From assembly GCF_001704275.1 (NCBI RefSeq), contig NZ_CP011533.1, forward strand, positions 3,782,001 to 3,846,000: a DNA stretch of 64,000 bases. Direction: 5' to 3'. Each line of letters begins with the position of its first letter. Position 1 is the first letter of the stretch. Made by a program: the position numbers and the translations under genes. Source of the DNA: Streptomyces noursei ATCC 11455. Its GTDB lineage: Bacteria; Actinomycetota; Actinomycetes; Streptomycetales; Streptomycetaceae. Shown piece by piece: positions 43,513 to 52,604 of this stretch. Below the pieces are notes generated by a model. That model searched no databases. It was not told the DNA's origin and saw only the letters and a program-made list of their open reading frames with translations.

Positions 43513-44958
43513 TCAGTCGCCGGCCGCCTTCCGGGTGTGCAGCTGCCGGGCGACCTCGGCGATCGAGCCGGACAGCGACGGGTAGACGGTGAAGGCACTG
43601 GCGATCTGCTCGACCGTCAGGTTGTTGTCGACCGCGATCGAAATCGGGTGGATCAGCTCACTGGCCCGCGGCGAGACCACCACGCCGCCGACCACGATGC
43701 CGGTGCCGGGGCGGCAGAACAGCTTCACGAAACCGTCGCGGATGCCCTGCATCTTGGCGCGCGGGTTGCGCAGCAGTGGGAGCTTGACCGCCCGGGCGTC
43801 GATCACGCCGTTGTCGATGTCGGCCTGGGAGTAGCCGACGGTGGCGATCTCGGGGTCGGTGAAGACGTTGGCGGAGACGGTCTTGAGGTTGAGCGGGGTG
43901 ACCGCGTCGCCGAGGAAGTGGTACATCGCGATCCGGCCCTGCATGGCGGCGACCGACGCCAGCGCGAAGACGCCGGTGCAGTCGCCGGCGGCGTAGACGC
44001 CGGGGGCGGTGGTCCGCGAGACCTTGTCGGTCCAGATGTGCCCGGACTCCTTCAGCTTGACGCCGGCGCCCTCCAGGCCGATCCCCTCAGTGTTCGGGAT
44101 GGAGCCCACCGCCATCAGGCAGTGCGTGCCGGAGATCGTCCGGCCGTCGGCGAGGGTGACCTCGACCCGGTCGCCCACCCGCTTGGCGGACTGCGCCCGG
44201 GACCGCGCCATGACGTTCATCCCGCGGCGGCGGAAGACGTCCTCCAGCACGGCGGCGGCGTCCGGGTCCTCGCCCGGCAGCACCCGGTCGCGCGAGGAGA
44301 CCAGGGTGACCCGGGACCCCAGCGCCTGGTACGCGCCGGCGAACTCGGCACCGGTGACGCCGGATCCGACGACGATGAGTTCCTCGGGCAGCTCGGTGAG
44401 GTCGTAGACCTGCGTCCAGTTCAGGATCCGCTCGCCGTCCGGCTGGGCGTCCGGGATCTCACGCGGGTGGGCGCCGGTGGCGATCAGCACCGCGTCGGCG
44501 ATCAGGCCCTCGGTCGAGCCGTCGGCGGCGGTGACCGTGACCTTGCGGGAGCCGTCCGGGGCCTGGCCCGGCTCCAGCCGGCCGCGACCGCGCATCACCC
44601 GGCCGCCGGCACGGGTGACCGAGGCGGTGATGTCGTGGGACTGGGCCAGCGCCAGCCGCTTGACCCGTCGGTTGACCTTGCCGAGATCGACCCCGACGAC
44701 CCGCGCGGGACGCTCCTTGAACGGGGTGTCGTCCTCGACGATGATGCCGAGCTCTTCGTAGGAGGAGTCGAAGGTCGTCATCACCTCGGCCGTGGCGATG
44801 AGGGTCTTCGACGGGACGCAGTCGGTCAGTACCGACGCTCCCCCCAGACCGTCGCAGTCGACGACGGTCACCTCCGCGCCGAGCGAGGCCGCCACCAGGG
44901 CCGCTTCGTATCCGCCGGGCCCACCACCGATGATCACGATCCGAGTCACGTACTCCAT
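43513..44958 (-). CDS. lpdA: LpdA-like NAD(P)H quinone reductase (disulfide-reductase fold without the redox disulfide)
   Basis: 481 residues. FAD and NAD(P) sites are present: IVIIGGGPGGYEAALVAASLGAEV, VLIATGAHP, ELIVVGSGVTGAEFAGAYQALG and YAAGDCTG. In active dihydrolipoamide dehydrogenases the flavin-side motif is GGTCLNVGCIPSK; here it is GGASVLTDCVPSKT, so the first cysteine is missing and no disulfide can form. That is the feature of mycobacterial LpdA (Rv3303c), which reduces quinones instead. The dimerisation domain (ANVFTDPEIATVGYSQ) is complete. ATG 44958 is chosen. It is upstream of, and on the same strand as, deoR. Confidence 0.88.
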   Translation of the reverse strand: MEYVTRIVIIGGGPGGYEAALVAASLGAEVTVVDCDGLGGASVLTDCVPSKTLIATAEVMTTFDSSYEELGIIVEDDTPFKERPARVVGVDLGKVNRRVKRLALAQSHDITASVTRAGGRVMRGRGRLEPGQAPDGSRKVTVTAADGSTEGLIADAVLIATGAHPREIPDAQPDGERILNWTQVYDLTELPEELIVVGSGVTGAEFAGAYQALGSRVTLVSSRDRVLPGEDPDAAAVLEDVFRRRGMNVMARSRAQSAKRVGDRVEVTLADGRTISGTHCLMAVGSIPNTEGIGLEGAGVKLKESGHIWTDKVSRTTAPGVYAAGDCTGVFALASVAAMQGRIAMYHFLGDAVTPLNLKTVSANVFTDPEIATVGYSQADIDNGVIDARAVKLPLLRNPRAKMQGIRDGFVKLFCRPGTGIVVGGVVVSPRASELIHPISIAVDNNLTVEQIASAFTVYPSLSGSIAEVARQLHTRKAAGD

Positions 44959-45098
44959 TGTCCCGCACGCCCGTCGGTGCCTCTCCCCCGGGGGCGCGGA
45001 GGTCACCGGGCGGGCGCCGGGCGTGTGCTCTCGCCAGCCGGTTGTACGAATCTCCGGTACCACGAGCCCAACGGGGAACCTCCCGTACCCTCGGAAGC

Positions 45099-45536
45099 AT
45101 GTCGCTCTACGCCGCGTACGCCGGCAACCTCGACGCGCGGCTGATGTCCCGCCGCGCACCGCACTCGCCGCTGCGCGGCACCGGCTGGCTGAACGGCTGG
45201 CGGCTCACGTTCGGCGGGGAGCAGATGGGCTGGGAGGGCGCCCTGGCGACGGTCGTCGAGGACCCCGGTTCCCAGCTCTTCGTCGCGCTCTACGACATCG
45301 CTCCCATGGACGAGGAGTCGATGGACCGTTGGGAGGGCGTCGGCCTGGACATCTACCGCCGGATGCGGGTCCGGGTGCACACCCTCGACGGCGACGAGGC
45401 CGCGTGGATCTACGTCCTCAACGGCTACGAGGGCGGCCTCCCCTCGGCCCGCTATCTGGGCGAGATCGCCGACGCGGCCGAATCCGCCGGCGCCCCGCAC
45501 GACTACGTCATGGAGATCCGCAAGCGCCCGTGCTGA
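45099..45536 (+). CDS. gamma-glutamylcyclotransferase family protein
   Basis: 145 residues. [35 protein letters not shown] is the GGCT-like N-terminal pattern (variant of YFAYGSNM), and [20 protein letters not shown] carries the acid region where the catalytic Glu sits in the family. The fold releases 5-oxoproline from gamma-glutamyl groups; the substrate in a mycothiol-containing genus is unknown. TACCCT at 45086-45091 ends 7 bases before the ATG, suggesting a leaderless transcript. Upstream neighbour of the purine nucleoside phosphorylase gene but with its own promoter. Confidence 0.82.
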   Translation: MSLYAAYAGNLDARLMSRRAPHSPLRGTGWLNGWRLTFGGEQMGWEGALATVVEDPGSQLFVALYDIAPMDEESMDRWEGVGLDIYRRMRVRVHTLDGDEAAWIYVLNGYEGGLPSARYLGEIADAAESAGAPHDYVMEIRKRPC

Positions 45537-45626
45537 GGTGGCCGCTCCCCCCGGGCCGCGAGACCGCCCGGGAACGCTTTGGCAAAAGCCACAAGCCGAC
45601 GCCCACCGGCCCGTGGACAGCGACAT

Positions 45627-45656
45627 CTACGCGCGTAGGGGATTACCGGCTACCCT
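45627..45656 (+). promoter_or_regulatory. nucleoside-regulon operator 1 and leaderless promoter of punA
   Basis: Perfect 12-base palindrome CTACGCGCGTAG at 45627-45638, then TACCCT at 45651-45656, which ends 7 bases before the GTG start 45664. The palindrome lies where a repressor would block the -35 region. The identical palindrome occurs at deoC and add. Confidence 0.75.
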
Positions 45657-45663
45657 CGTCCGC

Positions 45664-46479
45664 GTGAACGCATCTGTTACCCCGGACATCGACCCGAAGG
45701 GCGCCGCCGACGCCGCGGCGGCCCGCCTCCGCGAGCTCACCGGAGCCGAGCAGCACGACGTCGCCCTGGTCATGGGCTCCGGCTGGGCCCCGGCTGCCGA
45801 GGCCCTGGGCGCCCCCGATCACGAGTTCCCGGTCACCGAGCTGCCCGGCTTCCCGCCGCCGGCCGTCGCCGGCCACGGCGGCAAGATCCGCTCGTACAAG
45901 ATCGGCGAGAAGCGCGCCCTGGTCTTCCTCGGCCGCACCCACTTCTACGAGGGCCGCGGGGTCGCCGCGGTCGCGCACGGCGTCCGCACCGCCGTCGCGG
46001 CCGGCTGCAAGACCGTGGTGCTCACCAACGGCTGCGGCGGCCTGCGCGACGGCATGCGCCCCGGCCAGCCGGTCCTCATCGGCGACCACCTCAACCTCAC
46101 CGCCACCTCCCCGATCGCCGGCGCCAACTTCGTCGACCTGACCGACCTGTACTCGCCGCGGCTGCGCGCGCTGTGCAAGGAGGTCGACGCGAGCCTGGAG
46201 GAGGGCGTCTACGCCCAGCTCCCCGGCCCGCACTACGAGACCCCGGCCGAGATCCGGATGCTGCGGACCATGGGCGCCGACCTGGTCGGCATGTCCACCG
46301 TCCTGGAGGCGATCGCGGCCCGCGAGGCCGGCGCCGAGGTGCTGGGCATCTCGCTGGTGACGAACCTCGCCGCCGGCATGACGGGCGAGCCGCTGAACCA
46401 CGAGGAGGTGCTCCAGGCAGGCCGCGACTCCGCGATCGCGATGGGCACGCTGCTCGGCCAGGTCCTCAGCAAGATCTAG
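45664..46479 (+). CDS. punA: purine-nucleoside phosphorylase
   Basis: 271 residues. Splits purine (deoxy)nucleosides with phosphate to base and (deoxy)ribose-1-phosphate. Trimeric PNP motifs: [11 protein letters not shown], the phosphate loop [50 protein letters not shown], and the purine site [18 protein letters not shown] with [10 protein letters not shown]. The trimeric class prefers guanosine and inosine. The GTG start is leaderless behind a TACCCT -10 box. Next is a phosphosugar mutase gene 152 bases downstream on the same strand, likely using the sugar-1-phosphate released here. Confidence 0.93.
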   Translation: MNASVTPDIDPKGAADAAAARLRELTGAEQHDVALVMGSGWAPAAEALGAPDHEFPVTELPGFPPPAVAGHGGKIRSYKIGEKRALVFLGRTHFYEGRGVAAVAHGVRTAVAAGCKTVVLTNGCGGLRDGMRPGQPVLIGDHLNLTATSPIAGANFVDLTDLYSPRLRALCKEVDASLEEGVYAQLPGPHYETPAEIRMLRTMGADLVGMSTVLEAIAAREAGAEVLGISLVTNLAAGMTGEPLNHEEVLQAGRDSAIAMGTLLGQVLSKI

Positions 46480-46631
46480 CCGATACCGGCACCCGGACAG
46501 GCCCGGGGCCCGTCCGGGCGGCAGGATCCCGCTGCCGGCCCGAGCCGGCGGGCGGGACCGGCGGACGCCGTCGCGCCCGCCCGGCCGGCCGCACGCATCC
46601 CCCACATCGCATCCACAGGCAGGAGCATCAC

Positions 46632-48317
46632 GTGGCTACCGTTCCCGCGGAGCTGATCAGCCGGGCACAGGCGTGGCTGGCCGAGGACCCCGACCCGGAG
46701 ACCCGGGAGGAGCTGGCCGGGCTCATCGAGGCGGACCGGCACGAGGAGCTGGCGGCGCGGTTCGCCGGCACCCTCCAGTTCGGCACCGCCGGGCTGCGCG
46801 GCGAGCTGGGCGCCGGCCCGATGCGGATGAACCGGTCGGTGGTCATCCGGGCCGCGGCCGGCCTCGCCGCATACCTGAAGGACAGCGAGCCGGACGGTGG
46901 CGGGCTGGTCGTCATCGGCTACGACGCCCGCTACAAGAGCGCCGACTTCGCGCGGGACACCGCGGCGGTCATGGTCGGCGCGGGTCTGCGTGCGGCGCTC
47001 CTGCCCCGCCCCCTGCCGACCCCCGTGCTGGCGTTCGCCATCCGGCACCTGGGCGCGGTGGCCGGGATCGAGGTGACCGCCAGCCACAACCCGCCGCGGG
47101 ACAACGGCTACAAGGTCTACCTGGGCGACGGCTCGCAGATCGTGCCGCCCGCGGACGGCGAGATCGCCGACCGGATCGCCGCGGTCCGCTCGCTGGCCGA
47201 CGTGCCCCGCCCCGAGGCCGGCTGGGACACCCTGGACGACAGCGTCCTGGCCGCCTATCTGGAGCGCACCGACGCGGTCCTCACGCCCGGCTCCGCCCGC
47301 GACATCGACGTCGTCTACACCCCGATGCACGGCGTCGGCCGGGACACCCTGGTCGCCGCCTTCGCGCGGGCCGGCTTCCCGGCCCCGACGGTCGTCGCCG
47401 AGCAGGCCGAGCCGGACCCGGACTTCCCGACGGTCGCCTTCCCCAACCCGGAGGAGCCGGGCGCGATGGACCTCGCGTTCGCCACCGCCCGGTCCCGGGC
47501 CCCGGGCAGCGTCGACATCGTCATCGCCAACGACCCGGACGCGGACCGCTGCGCCGTCGCCGTCCCCGCCCCCGGTACGCCGGAGGGCTGGCGGATGCTG
47601 CGCGGCGACGAGGTCGGCGCGCTGCTCGCCGCGCACCTGGTGCGCAAGGGCGCCGCCGGGACGTTCGCGACGACGATCGTCTCCTCCCAGCTGATGTCCC
47701 GTATCGCGGACGGTGCCGCGCTCCCCTACAAGGAGACGCTGACCGGCTTCAAGTGGCTGGCCCGGGTGGACGGCCTGCGCTACGCCTACGAGGAGGCGCT
47801 GGGCTACTGCGTCGACCCCGAGGGCGTCCGCGACAAGGACGGCATCACCGCCGCCCTGCTGATCACCGAGCTGGCCGCCGAGCTGAAGCAGGCCGGCCGC
47901 GGCCTCGCCGACCTCCTCGACGACCTGGCCGTGGAGTTCGGCCTGCACGCCACCGACCAGCTCTCGGTGCGGGTCACGGACCTGTCGCTGATCTCCGACG
48001 CGATGCGCCGGCTGCGCGCCGAGCCGCCGGTGGCCCTGGCGGGCCTGTCGGTGGCCCGCGCGGACGACCTGAACGCGGGCAGCGCCGACCTCCCGCCGAC
48101 CGACGGCCTGCGCTACTACCTCGCGGGCTCCCCGGCGGACGGCATCGAGGCGGCCCGGGTCGTGGTCCGGCCCAGCGGCACCGAGCCCAAGCTCAAGTGC
48201 TACCTGGAGGTCGTGGTGCCGGTGGCCGACGCGAGCGGCCTGCCCGACGCCCGCGCCAAGGCGACGGCCACCCTGACGGCGCTCAAGAAGGATCTGTCGG
48301 CGGCGGCCGGCATCTGA
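46632..48317 (+). CDS. phospho-sugar mutase (phosphopentomutase/phosphoglucomutase family)
   Basis: 561 residues. Alpha-D-phosphohexomutase superfamily: the substrate-entry FGTAGLRGELGAGPMRMN, the phosphoserine in VTASHNPPRDNGYK (Ser151), the metal loop NDPDADRCAVAV, the sugar loop EEALGYCVDPEGVRDKDG and the phosphate loop RPSGTEPKLKCY. The long form with GVRDKDGI is the PgmB/phosphopentomutase-like branch; coupling with purine-nucleoside phosphorylase and deoC makes ribose/deoxyribose-1-phosphate to 5-phosphate conversion the best guess. GTG 46632 has AGGAG at 46621-46625. Followed by a strong terminator. Confidence 0.9.
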   Translation: MATVPAELISRAQAWLAEDPDPETREELAGLIEADRHEELAARFAGTLQFGTAGLRGELGAGPMRMNRSVVIRAAAGLAAYLKDSEPDGGGLVVIGYDARYKSADFARDTAAVMVGAGLRAALLPRPLPTPVLAFAIRHLGAVAGIEVTASHNPPRDNGYKVYLGDGSQIVPPADGEIADRIAAVRSLADVPRPEAGWDTLDDSVLAAYLERTDAVLTPGSARDIDVVYTPMHGVGRDTLVAAFARAGFPAPTVVAEQAEPDPDFPTVAFPNPEEPGAMDLAFATARSRAPGSVDIVIANDPDADRCAVAVPAPGTPEGWRMLRGDEVGALLAAHLVRKGAAGTFATTIVSSQLMSRIADGAALPYKETLTGFKWLARVDGLRYAYEEALGYCVDPEGVRDKDGITAALLITELAAELKQAGRGLADLLDDLAVEFGLHATDQLSVRVTDLSLISDAMRRLRAEPPVALAGLSVARADDLNAGSADLPPTDGLRYYLAGSPADGIEAARVVVRPSGTEPKLKCYLEVVVPVADASGLPDARAKATATLTALKKDLSAAAGI

Positions 48318-48339
48318 CGCATCGTCAGGACATGACGGC

Positions 48340-48369
48340 GGGGGCCGGGCTCGTGCGAGCCCGGCCCCC
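48340..48369. terminator. 14-bp stem terminator after the mutase gene
   Basis: GGGGGCCGGGCTCG-TG-CGAGCCCGGCCCCC, perfect, between the convergent mutase and PH-domain genes. Confidence 0.85.
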
Positions 48370-48423
48370 GTTCGCCGTCCCGACGCCCCGCCGGGCGGCG
48401 AAGCCGGAGGGCGGCGACGCGCC

Positions 48424-49053
48424 CTACAGCGCCAGCATCACCGCCAGCCCCACCGCCCCCACCAGGCTCGGCACCAGGACCGCGTACGACCAGCGCACCC
48501 GCGGCTCGCCCCGGGCGGTCTCCCGGTGGGCCGCCCGCTCCTTGATCTCGCGCAGTTCGGCGAGGGTCTGGTCGGCCATCGCCTTGGGGACCGGTCCGGC
48601 GTCCACGTTGAGCCCGAAGCGCGGCCGGTCGGCGCCGGCACCGCGCGCCGCCTGCCGGGTGGCCTTCTTGCGCTGGCGGAGGGAGACCGGAATGGCCCAC
48701 AGCTGGTACTTGGCGCCGGCGCCGGTGACGACCTCGGCGGAGAACGTCGCACGCAGGCCCTCGACGGCCGACCAGGGCAGCGCGATGGTGCGGAACGGGT
48801 TGCGCACCAACAGCCGGTCCTCGCTCGCCCGGACCAGCGGCCGCAGCGAGAAGGCGGCGACCAGCGGCACCCCGAGCAGCAGCGCGAAGAGCGCGGTGAG
48901 CCTGGTGGCGGCGGTGCCGCGCAGCAGCGCGTCGACGCCGAGCCAGAGGCCGAGCAGGATGAGCAGCGCGCCGCCGACCAGGGCCGCCGGCGAGCGGTAG
49001 CTGCGTTCCGCGTACTGCTGCGGCGGCGAGGTGGACCGTTCCGGGCTCGTCAT
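48424..49053 (-). CDS. bacterial PH-domain membrane protein
   Basis: 209 residues. Two N-terminal spans (about 24-40 and 50-68) are followed by a YdbS/bPH2-type domain (RPLVRASEDRLLVRNPFRTIALPWSAVEGLRATFSAE), a basic patch (SLRQRKKATRQAARG) and a final span (WSYAVLVPSLVGAVGLAVML). Such proteins are membrane-associated and of unknown role. It is divergent from deoC with a 138-base gap. Confidence 0.82.
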   Translation of the reverse strand: MTSPERSTSPPQQYAERSYRSPAALVGGALLILLGLWLGVDALLRGTAATRLTALFALLLGVPLVAAFSLRPLVRASEDRLLVRNPFRTIALPWSAVEGLRATFSAEVVTGAGAKYQLWAIPVSLRQRKKATRQAARGAGADRPRFGLNVDAGPVPKAMADQTLAELREIKERAAHRETARGEPRVRWSYAVLVPSLVGAVGLAVMLAL

Positions 49054-49166
49054 GCCGCCGATTCTGCCCGACCGTCCGGATGCCGGACATTGCGTTACGG
49101 CATCAATGCGGACGCCGCGCGCATCCGGCCGTTCCCAGGCGGTTCCGGCCGGGGGCTGGCATGTCG

Positions 49167-49185
49167 CTACGCGCGTAGATATGCT
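49167..49185 (+). promoter_or_regulatory. nucleoside-regulon operator 2 and leaderless promoter of deoC
   Basis: CTACGCGCGTAG at 49167-49178, one base from TATGCT (49180-49185), which ends 6 bases before the GTG start 49192. The operator thus abuts the -10 box. Identical palindrome to those before punA and add. Confidence 0.75.
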
Positions 49186-49191
49186 CCCCTC

Positions 49192-50193
49192 GTGACCATG
49201 CCCACCACTGTTCCCGCATACGGCAAAGAGGCCGCGGGGCGCCTGGCGTCGATGGCGGACGTGACCGCCTCGGACGGAGCGCTGCGCCGCTTCCTGCACG
49301 GACTCCCCGGCGTCGACGCGGTAGGGCTCCAGGCCCGCGCCGCCACGCTCGGCACCCGCTCGATCAAGACCACGGCGAAGGCGTACGCCATCGATCTCGC
49401 CATCTCGATGATCGACCTGACGACGCTCGAAGGCGCGGACACCCCCGGCAAGGTCCGGGCGCTGTGCGCCAAGGGCGTCCACCCCGACCCCACCGACCGC
49501 ACCGCGCCCAAGGTCGCCGCGATCTGTGTCTACCCGGACATGGTCGCGACCGCCAAGGAGGCGCTCGGCGACTCCGGCATCCACGTCGCCTCGGTCGCCA
49601 CCGCCTTCCCGGCGGGCCGGGCCGCGCTGCCGGTCAAGCTGGCCGACACCCGGGACGCGGTGGCCGCCGGCGCCGACGAGATCGACATGGTGATCGACCG
49701 CGGCGCCTTCCTCTCCGGCCGCTACCTGGAGGTCTTCGAGGAGATCAAGGCCGTGAAGGAGGCGTGCGCCCGGCCCGACGGGAGCGCCGCGCACCTCAAG
49801 GTCATCTTCGAGACCGGCGAGCTGCAGACCTACGACAACGTCCGCCGGGTCTCCTGGCTGTCGATGCTGGCCGGCGCCGACTTCATCAAGACCTCGACGG
49901 GCAAGGTGGCGGTGAACGCCACTCCCCCGGTCACGCTGCTGATGCTGGAGGCGGTCCGGGACTTCCGCGCCACCACCGGCGTCCAGGTCGGCGTCAAGCC
50001 GGCCGGCGGCATCCGGACGACCAAGGACGCGATCAAGTACCTGGTGATGGTCAACGAGACGCTGGGCGAGGAGTGGCTGACCGCCGACTGGTTCCGCTTC
50101 GGTGCGTCCAGCCTCCTCAACGACCTGCTGATGCAGCGTCAGAAGCTCAGCACCGGCCGCTACTCCGGCCCCGACTACGTCACGGTGGACTGA
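49192..50193 (+). CDS. deoC: deoxyribose-phosphate aldolase
   Basis: 333 residues from the leaderless GTG 49192 (an ATG 6 bases on is possible). Cleaves 2-deoxyribose-5-phosphate to glyceraldehyde-3-phosphate and acetaldehyde. The Schiff-base lysine is in FIKTSTGK (Lys233) and the second essential lysine in GVKPAGGIRTTKDA (Lys269). The N-terminal extension of about 90 residues (TVPAYGKEAAGRLASMADVTASDGALRR) is typical of the long actinobacterial/eukaryotic-like form. It is followed after 2 bases by an aldehyde dehydrogenase gene, which can oxidise the acetaldehyde. Confidence 0.95.
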   Translation: MTMPTTVPAYGKEAAGRLASMADVTASDGALRRFLHGLPGVDAVGLQARAATLGTRSIKTTAKAYAIDLAISMIDLTTLEGADTPGKVRALCAKGVHPDPTDRTAPKVAAICVYPDMVATAKEALGDSGIHVASVATAFPAGRAALPVKLADTRDAVAAGADEIDMVIDRGAFLSGRYLEVFEEIKAVKEACARPDGSAAHLKVIFETGELQTYDNVRRVSWLSMLAGADFIKTSTGKVAVNATPPVTLLMLEAVRDFRATTGVQVGVKPAGGIRTTKDAIKYLVMVNETLGEEWLTADWFRFGASSLLNDLLMQRQKLSTGRYSGPDYVTVD

Positions 50194-50195
50194 CC

Positions 50196-51626
50196 ATGAC
50201 CTTTGACTACGCACCGGCGCCCGAGTCGCGCTCCGTCGTGGACCTCGCGCCCTCCTACGGGCTGTTCATCGACGGCGAGTTCGCCGAGGGCGCGGGCGGC
50301 GGCCTGCGCAAGACCGTCTCGCCCGCCACCGAGGAAGTGCTGGCCGAGTACACCCAGGGCACCGCCGAGGACGTCGACCGCGCGGTGCAGGCGGCCCGCA
50401 GGGCGTTCGAGAAGTGGTCGGCGCTGCCGGGCGCCGAGCGCGCCAAGTACCTCTTCCGGATCGCCCGGATCATCCAGGAGCGCTCGCGCGAGCTGGCCGT
50501 CCTGGAGACGCTCGACAACGGCAAGCCGATCCGCGAGGCGCGGGACGCCGACCTGCCGCTGGTGGCCGCGCACTTCTTCTACTACGCGGGCTGGGCGGAC
50601 AAGCTGGGGCACGCGGGCTTCGGCCCGGACCCCAAGCCGCTGGGCGTGGCCGGCCAGGTCATCCCGTGGAACTTCCCGCTGCTGATGCTGGCGTGGAAGG
50701 TCGCTCCGGCGCTGGCCTGCGGCAACACCGTCGTCCTCAAGCCCGCCGAGACCACCCCGCTCTCCGCGCTGTTCTTCGCGGACATCTGCCGCCAGGCCGG
50801 GCTCCCCAAGGGCGTCGTCAACATCGTCACCGGTGACGGCTCGACCGGCGCGTCGCTGGTGGCGCACCCGGGCATCGACAAGGTCGCGTTCACCGGCTCC
50901 ACCGAGGTGGGCAAGGCGATCGCCCGCACGGTCGCCGGTACGGACAAGAAGCTCACCCTCGAACTGGGCGGCAAGGCGGCCAACATCGTCTTCGACGACG
51001 CAGCCGTGGACCAGGCAGTCGAGGGGATCGTCAACGGGATCTTCTTCAACCAGGGGCACGTGTGCTGCGCGGGCTCCCGGCTGCTGGTCCAGGAGTCGAT
51101 CCAGGACGAGCTGCTGGACGCGCTCAAGCGCCGGATGGCCACCCTGCGGGTCGGCGACCCGCTGGACAAGAACACCGACATCGGCGCGATCAACTCCGCC
51201 GAGCAGCTGGCCCGGATCACCGAGCTGGCCGCCGCGGGCGAGGCCGAGGGCGCCGAGCGCTGGTCCCCGTCCTGCGAACTGCCCGGCTCCGGCTACTGGT
51301 TCGCGCCGACGCTGTTCACCGGCGTCACCCAGGCGCACCGGATCGCCCGCGAGGAGGTCTTCGGCCCGGTGCTCTCGGTGCTGACCTTCCGCACGCCGGA
51401 GGAGGCGGTGGCCAAGGCCAACAACACCCCCTACGGCCTGTCGGCGGGCATCTGGACCGAGAAGGGCTCCCGGATGCTGTGGATGGCGAACCAGCTGCGC
51501 GCGGGCGTCATCTGGTCCAACACGTTCAACAAGTTCGATCCGGCCTCGCCGTTCGGCGGCTACAAGGAGTCCGGTTTTGGTCGCGAGGGCGGCCGGCACG
51601 GTCTGGAGGCGTACCTCAATGTCTGA
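50196..51626 (+). CDS. NAD(P)-dependent aldehyde dehydrogenase
   Basis: 476 residues, standard length. VAGQVIPWNFPLLML and FTGSTEVGKAI form the cofactor site, the general-base Glu is in TLELGGKAANIV (Glu256), the catalytic Cys in NQGHVCCAGSRLLVQ (Cys290), and SPFGGYKESGFGREGG closes the family pattern. In the deoC operon it should oxidise acetaldehyde, the product of the aldolase, to acetate. It starts 2 bases after the deoC stop and overlaps the next gene by 8 bases, so all three are coupled. Confidence 0.93.
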   Translation: MTFDYAPAPESRSVVDLAPSYGLFIDGEFAEGAGGGLRKTVSPATEEVLAEYTQGTAEDVDRAVQAARRAFEKWSALPGAERAKYLFRIARIIQERSRELAVLETLDNGKPIREARDADLPLVAAHFFYYAGWADKLGHAGFGPDPKPLGVAGQVIPWNFPLLMLAWKVAPALACGNTVVLKPAETTPLSALFFADICRQAGLPKGVVNIVTGDGSTGASLVAHPGIDKVAFTGSTEVGKAIARTVAGTDKKLTLELGGKAANIVFDDAAVDQAVEGIVNGIFFNQGHVCCAGSRLLVQESIQDELLDALKRRMATLRVGDPLDKNTDIGAINSAEQLARITELAAAGEAEGAERWSPSCELPGSGYWFAPTLFTGVTQAHRIAREEVFGPVLSVLTFRTPEEAVAKANNTPYGLSAGIWTEKGSRMLWMANQLRAGVIWSNTFNKFDPASPFGGYKESGFGREGGRHGLEAYLNV

Positions 51627-52503
51627 GCGTCTGAGCGTTCTCAAGACCTACAAGCTGTACGTGGGCGGGAAGTTCCCGCGTTCCGAGAGCGGCCGGGTGT
51701 ACGAAGTGACGACAGCAACTTCAGCTGCTGACGCGGCGGGCAAGGGCACCTGGCTCGCCAACGCCCCGCTGGCCTCCCGCAAGGACGCCCGGGACGCGGT
51801 GGTCGCCGCCCGCAAGGCGTTCGGCGGCTGGTCGGGCGCCACGGCCTACAACCGCGGCCAGATCCTCTACCGCGTCGCGGAGATGCTGGAGGGCCGCCGG
51901 GAGCAGTTCGTCGCCGAGGTGGCGGACGCCGAGGGGCTGTCGAAGGCCAAGGCCGCGGCGCAGGTGGACGCGGCGATCGACCGCTGGGTCTGGTACGCGG
52001 GCTGGTCCGACAAGGTCGCCCAGATCGCCGGGTCGTCGAACCCGGTGGCGGGGCCGTACTTCAACCTCTCCGCCCCGGAGCCGACCGGTGTGGTGGCCGT
52101 GGTGGCCCCGCAGGAGTCGTCGTTCCTGGGCCTGGTCTCGGTGCTCGCCCCGGTGATCGTCACGGGCAACACCGCGGTGGTCGTCGCGGCGGAGCGGGCC
52201 CCGCTGCCGGCGCTGTCGCTGGCCGAGGTGCTGGCCACCTCCGACCTGCCGGGCGGAGTGGTCAACCTGCTCTCCGGCCGGACCACGGAACTGGCCGCTC
52301 CGCTCGCCGCCCACCAGGACGTCAACGCCCTCGACCTCACCGGCGCCGACGCCGAGTCGGCGAAGGAGTTGGAGACGGCGGCGGCCGACAACCTCAAGCG
52401 GGTGCTGCGCCCGCGGGCACAGGACTGGTCCGCCGACCCGGGCACCGACCGGCTGCTGGCCTTCCTGGAGACCAAGACGGTGTGGCACCCGATGGGGGTC
52501 TGA
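51619..52503 (+). CDS. short aldehyde dehydrogenase-like protein lacking the catalytic domain
   Basis: 294 residues, about 60% of normal length. It has the ALDH N terminus (KLYVGGKFPRSESGRVYEV) and cofactor half (GVVAVVAPQESSFLGLVSVLAPVIVTGNTAVVVAAERAPLPA) and then jumps to a short end (NALDLTGADAESAKELETAAADNLKRVL ... HPMGV). The whole protein has no cysteine, so the catalytic nucleophile is absent, as is the Glu base motif. The frame is clean and codon bias normal, so this is not a decaying gene. It overlaps the full-length ALDH gene by 8 bases; a structural or regulatory partner role is possible (inference). Followed by a very strong terminator. Confidence 0.88.
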   Translation: MSERLSVLKTYKLYVGGKFPRSESGRVYEVTTATSAADAAGKGTWLANAPLASRKDARDAVVAARKAFGGWSGATAYNRGQILYRVAEMLEGRREQFVAEVADAEGLSKAKAAAQVDAAIDRWVWYAGWSDKVAQIAGSSNPVAGPYFNLSAPEPTGVVAVVAPQESSFLGLVSVLAPVIVTGNTAVVVAAERAPLPALSLAEVLATSDLPGGVVNLLSGRTTELAAPLAAHQDVNALDLTGADAESAKELETAAADNLKRVLRPRAQDWSADPGTDRLLAFLETKTVWHPMGV

Positions 52504-52536
52504 CGCCCTCCGGCCCCCGTCCGGGCCGGCAGGGAC

Positions 52537-52581
52537 GAACGGCGCGGGACCTCGCCCCTGGGGGCGGGTCCCGCGCCGTTC
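52537..52581 (+). terminator. deoC operon terminator
   Basis: 15-bp perfect stem (52537-52551 with 52567-52581, starting GAACGGCGCGGG) continued by an inner CGCCCC/GGGGCG, almost uninterrupted. It also faces the end of the convergent secreted-protein gene. Confidence 0.9.
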
Positions 52582-52604
52582 CGCGTGGCCGGGGCGGCGG
52601 GCCG

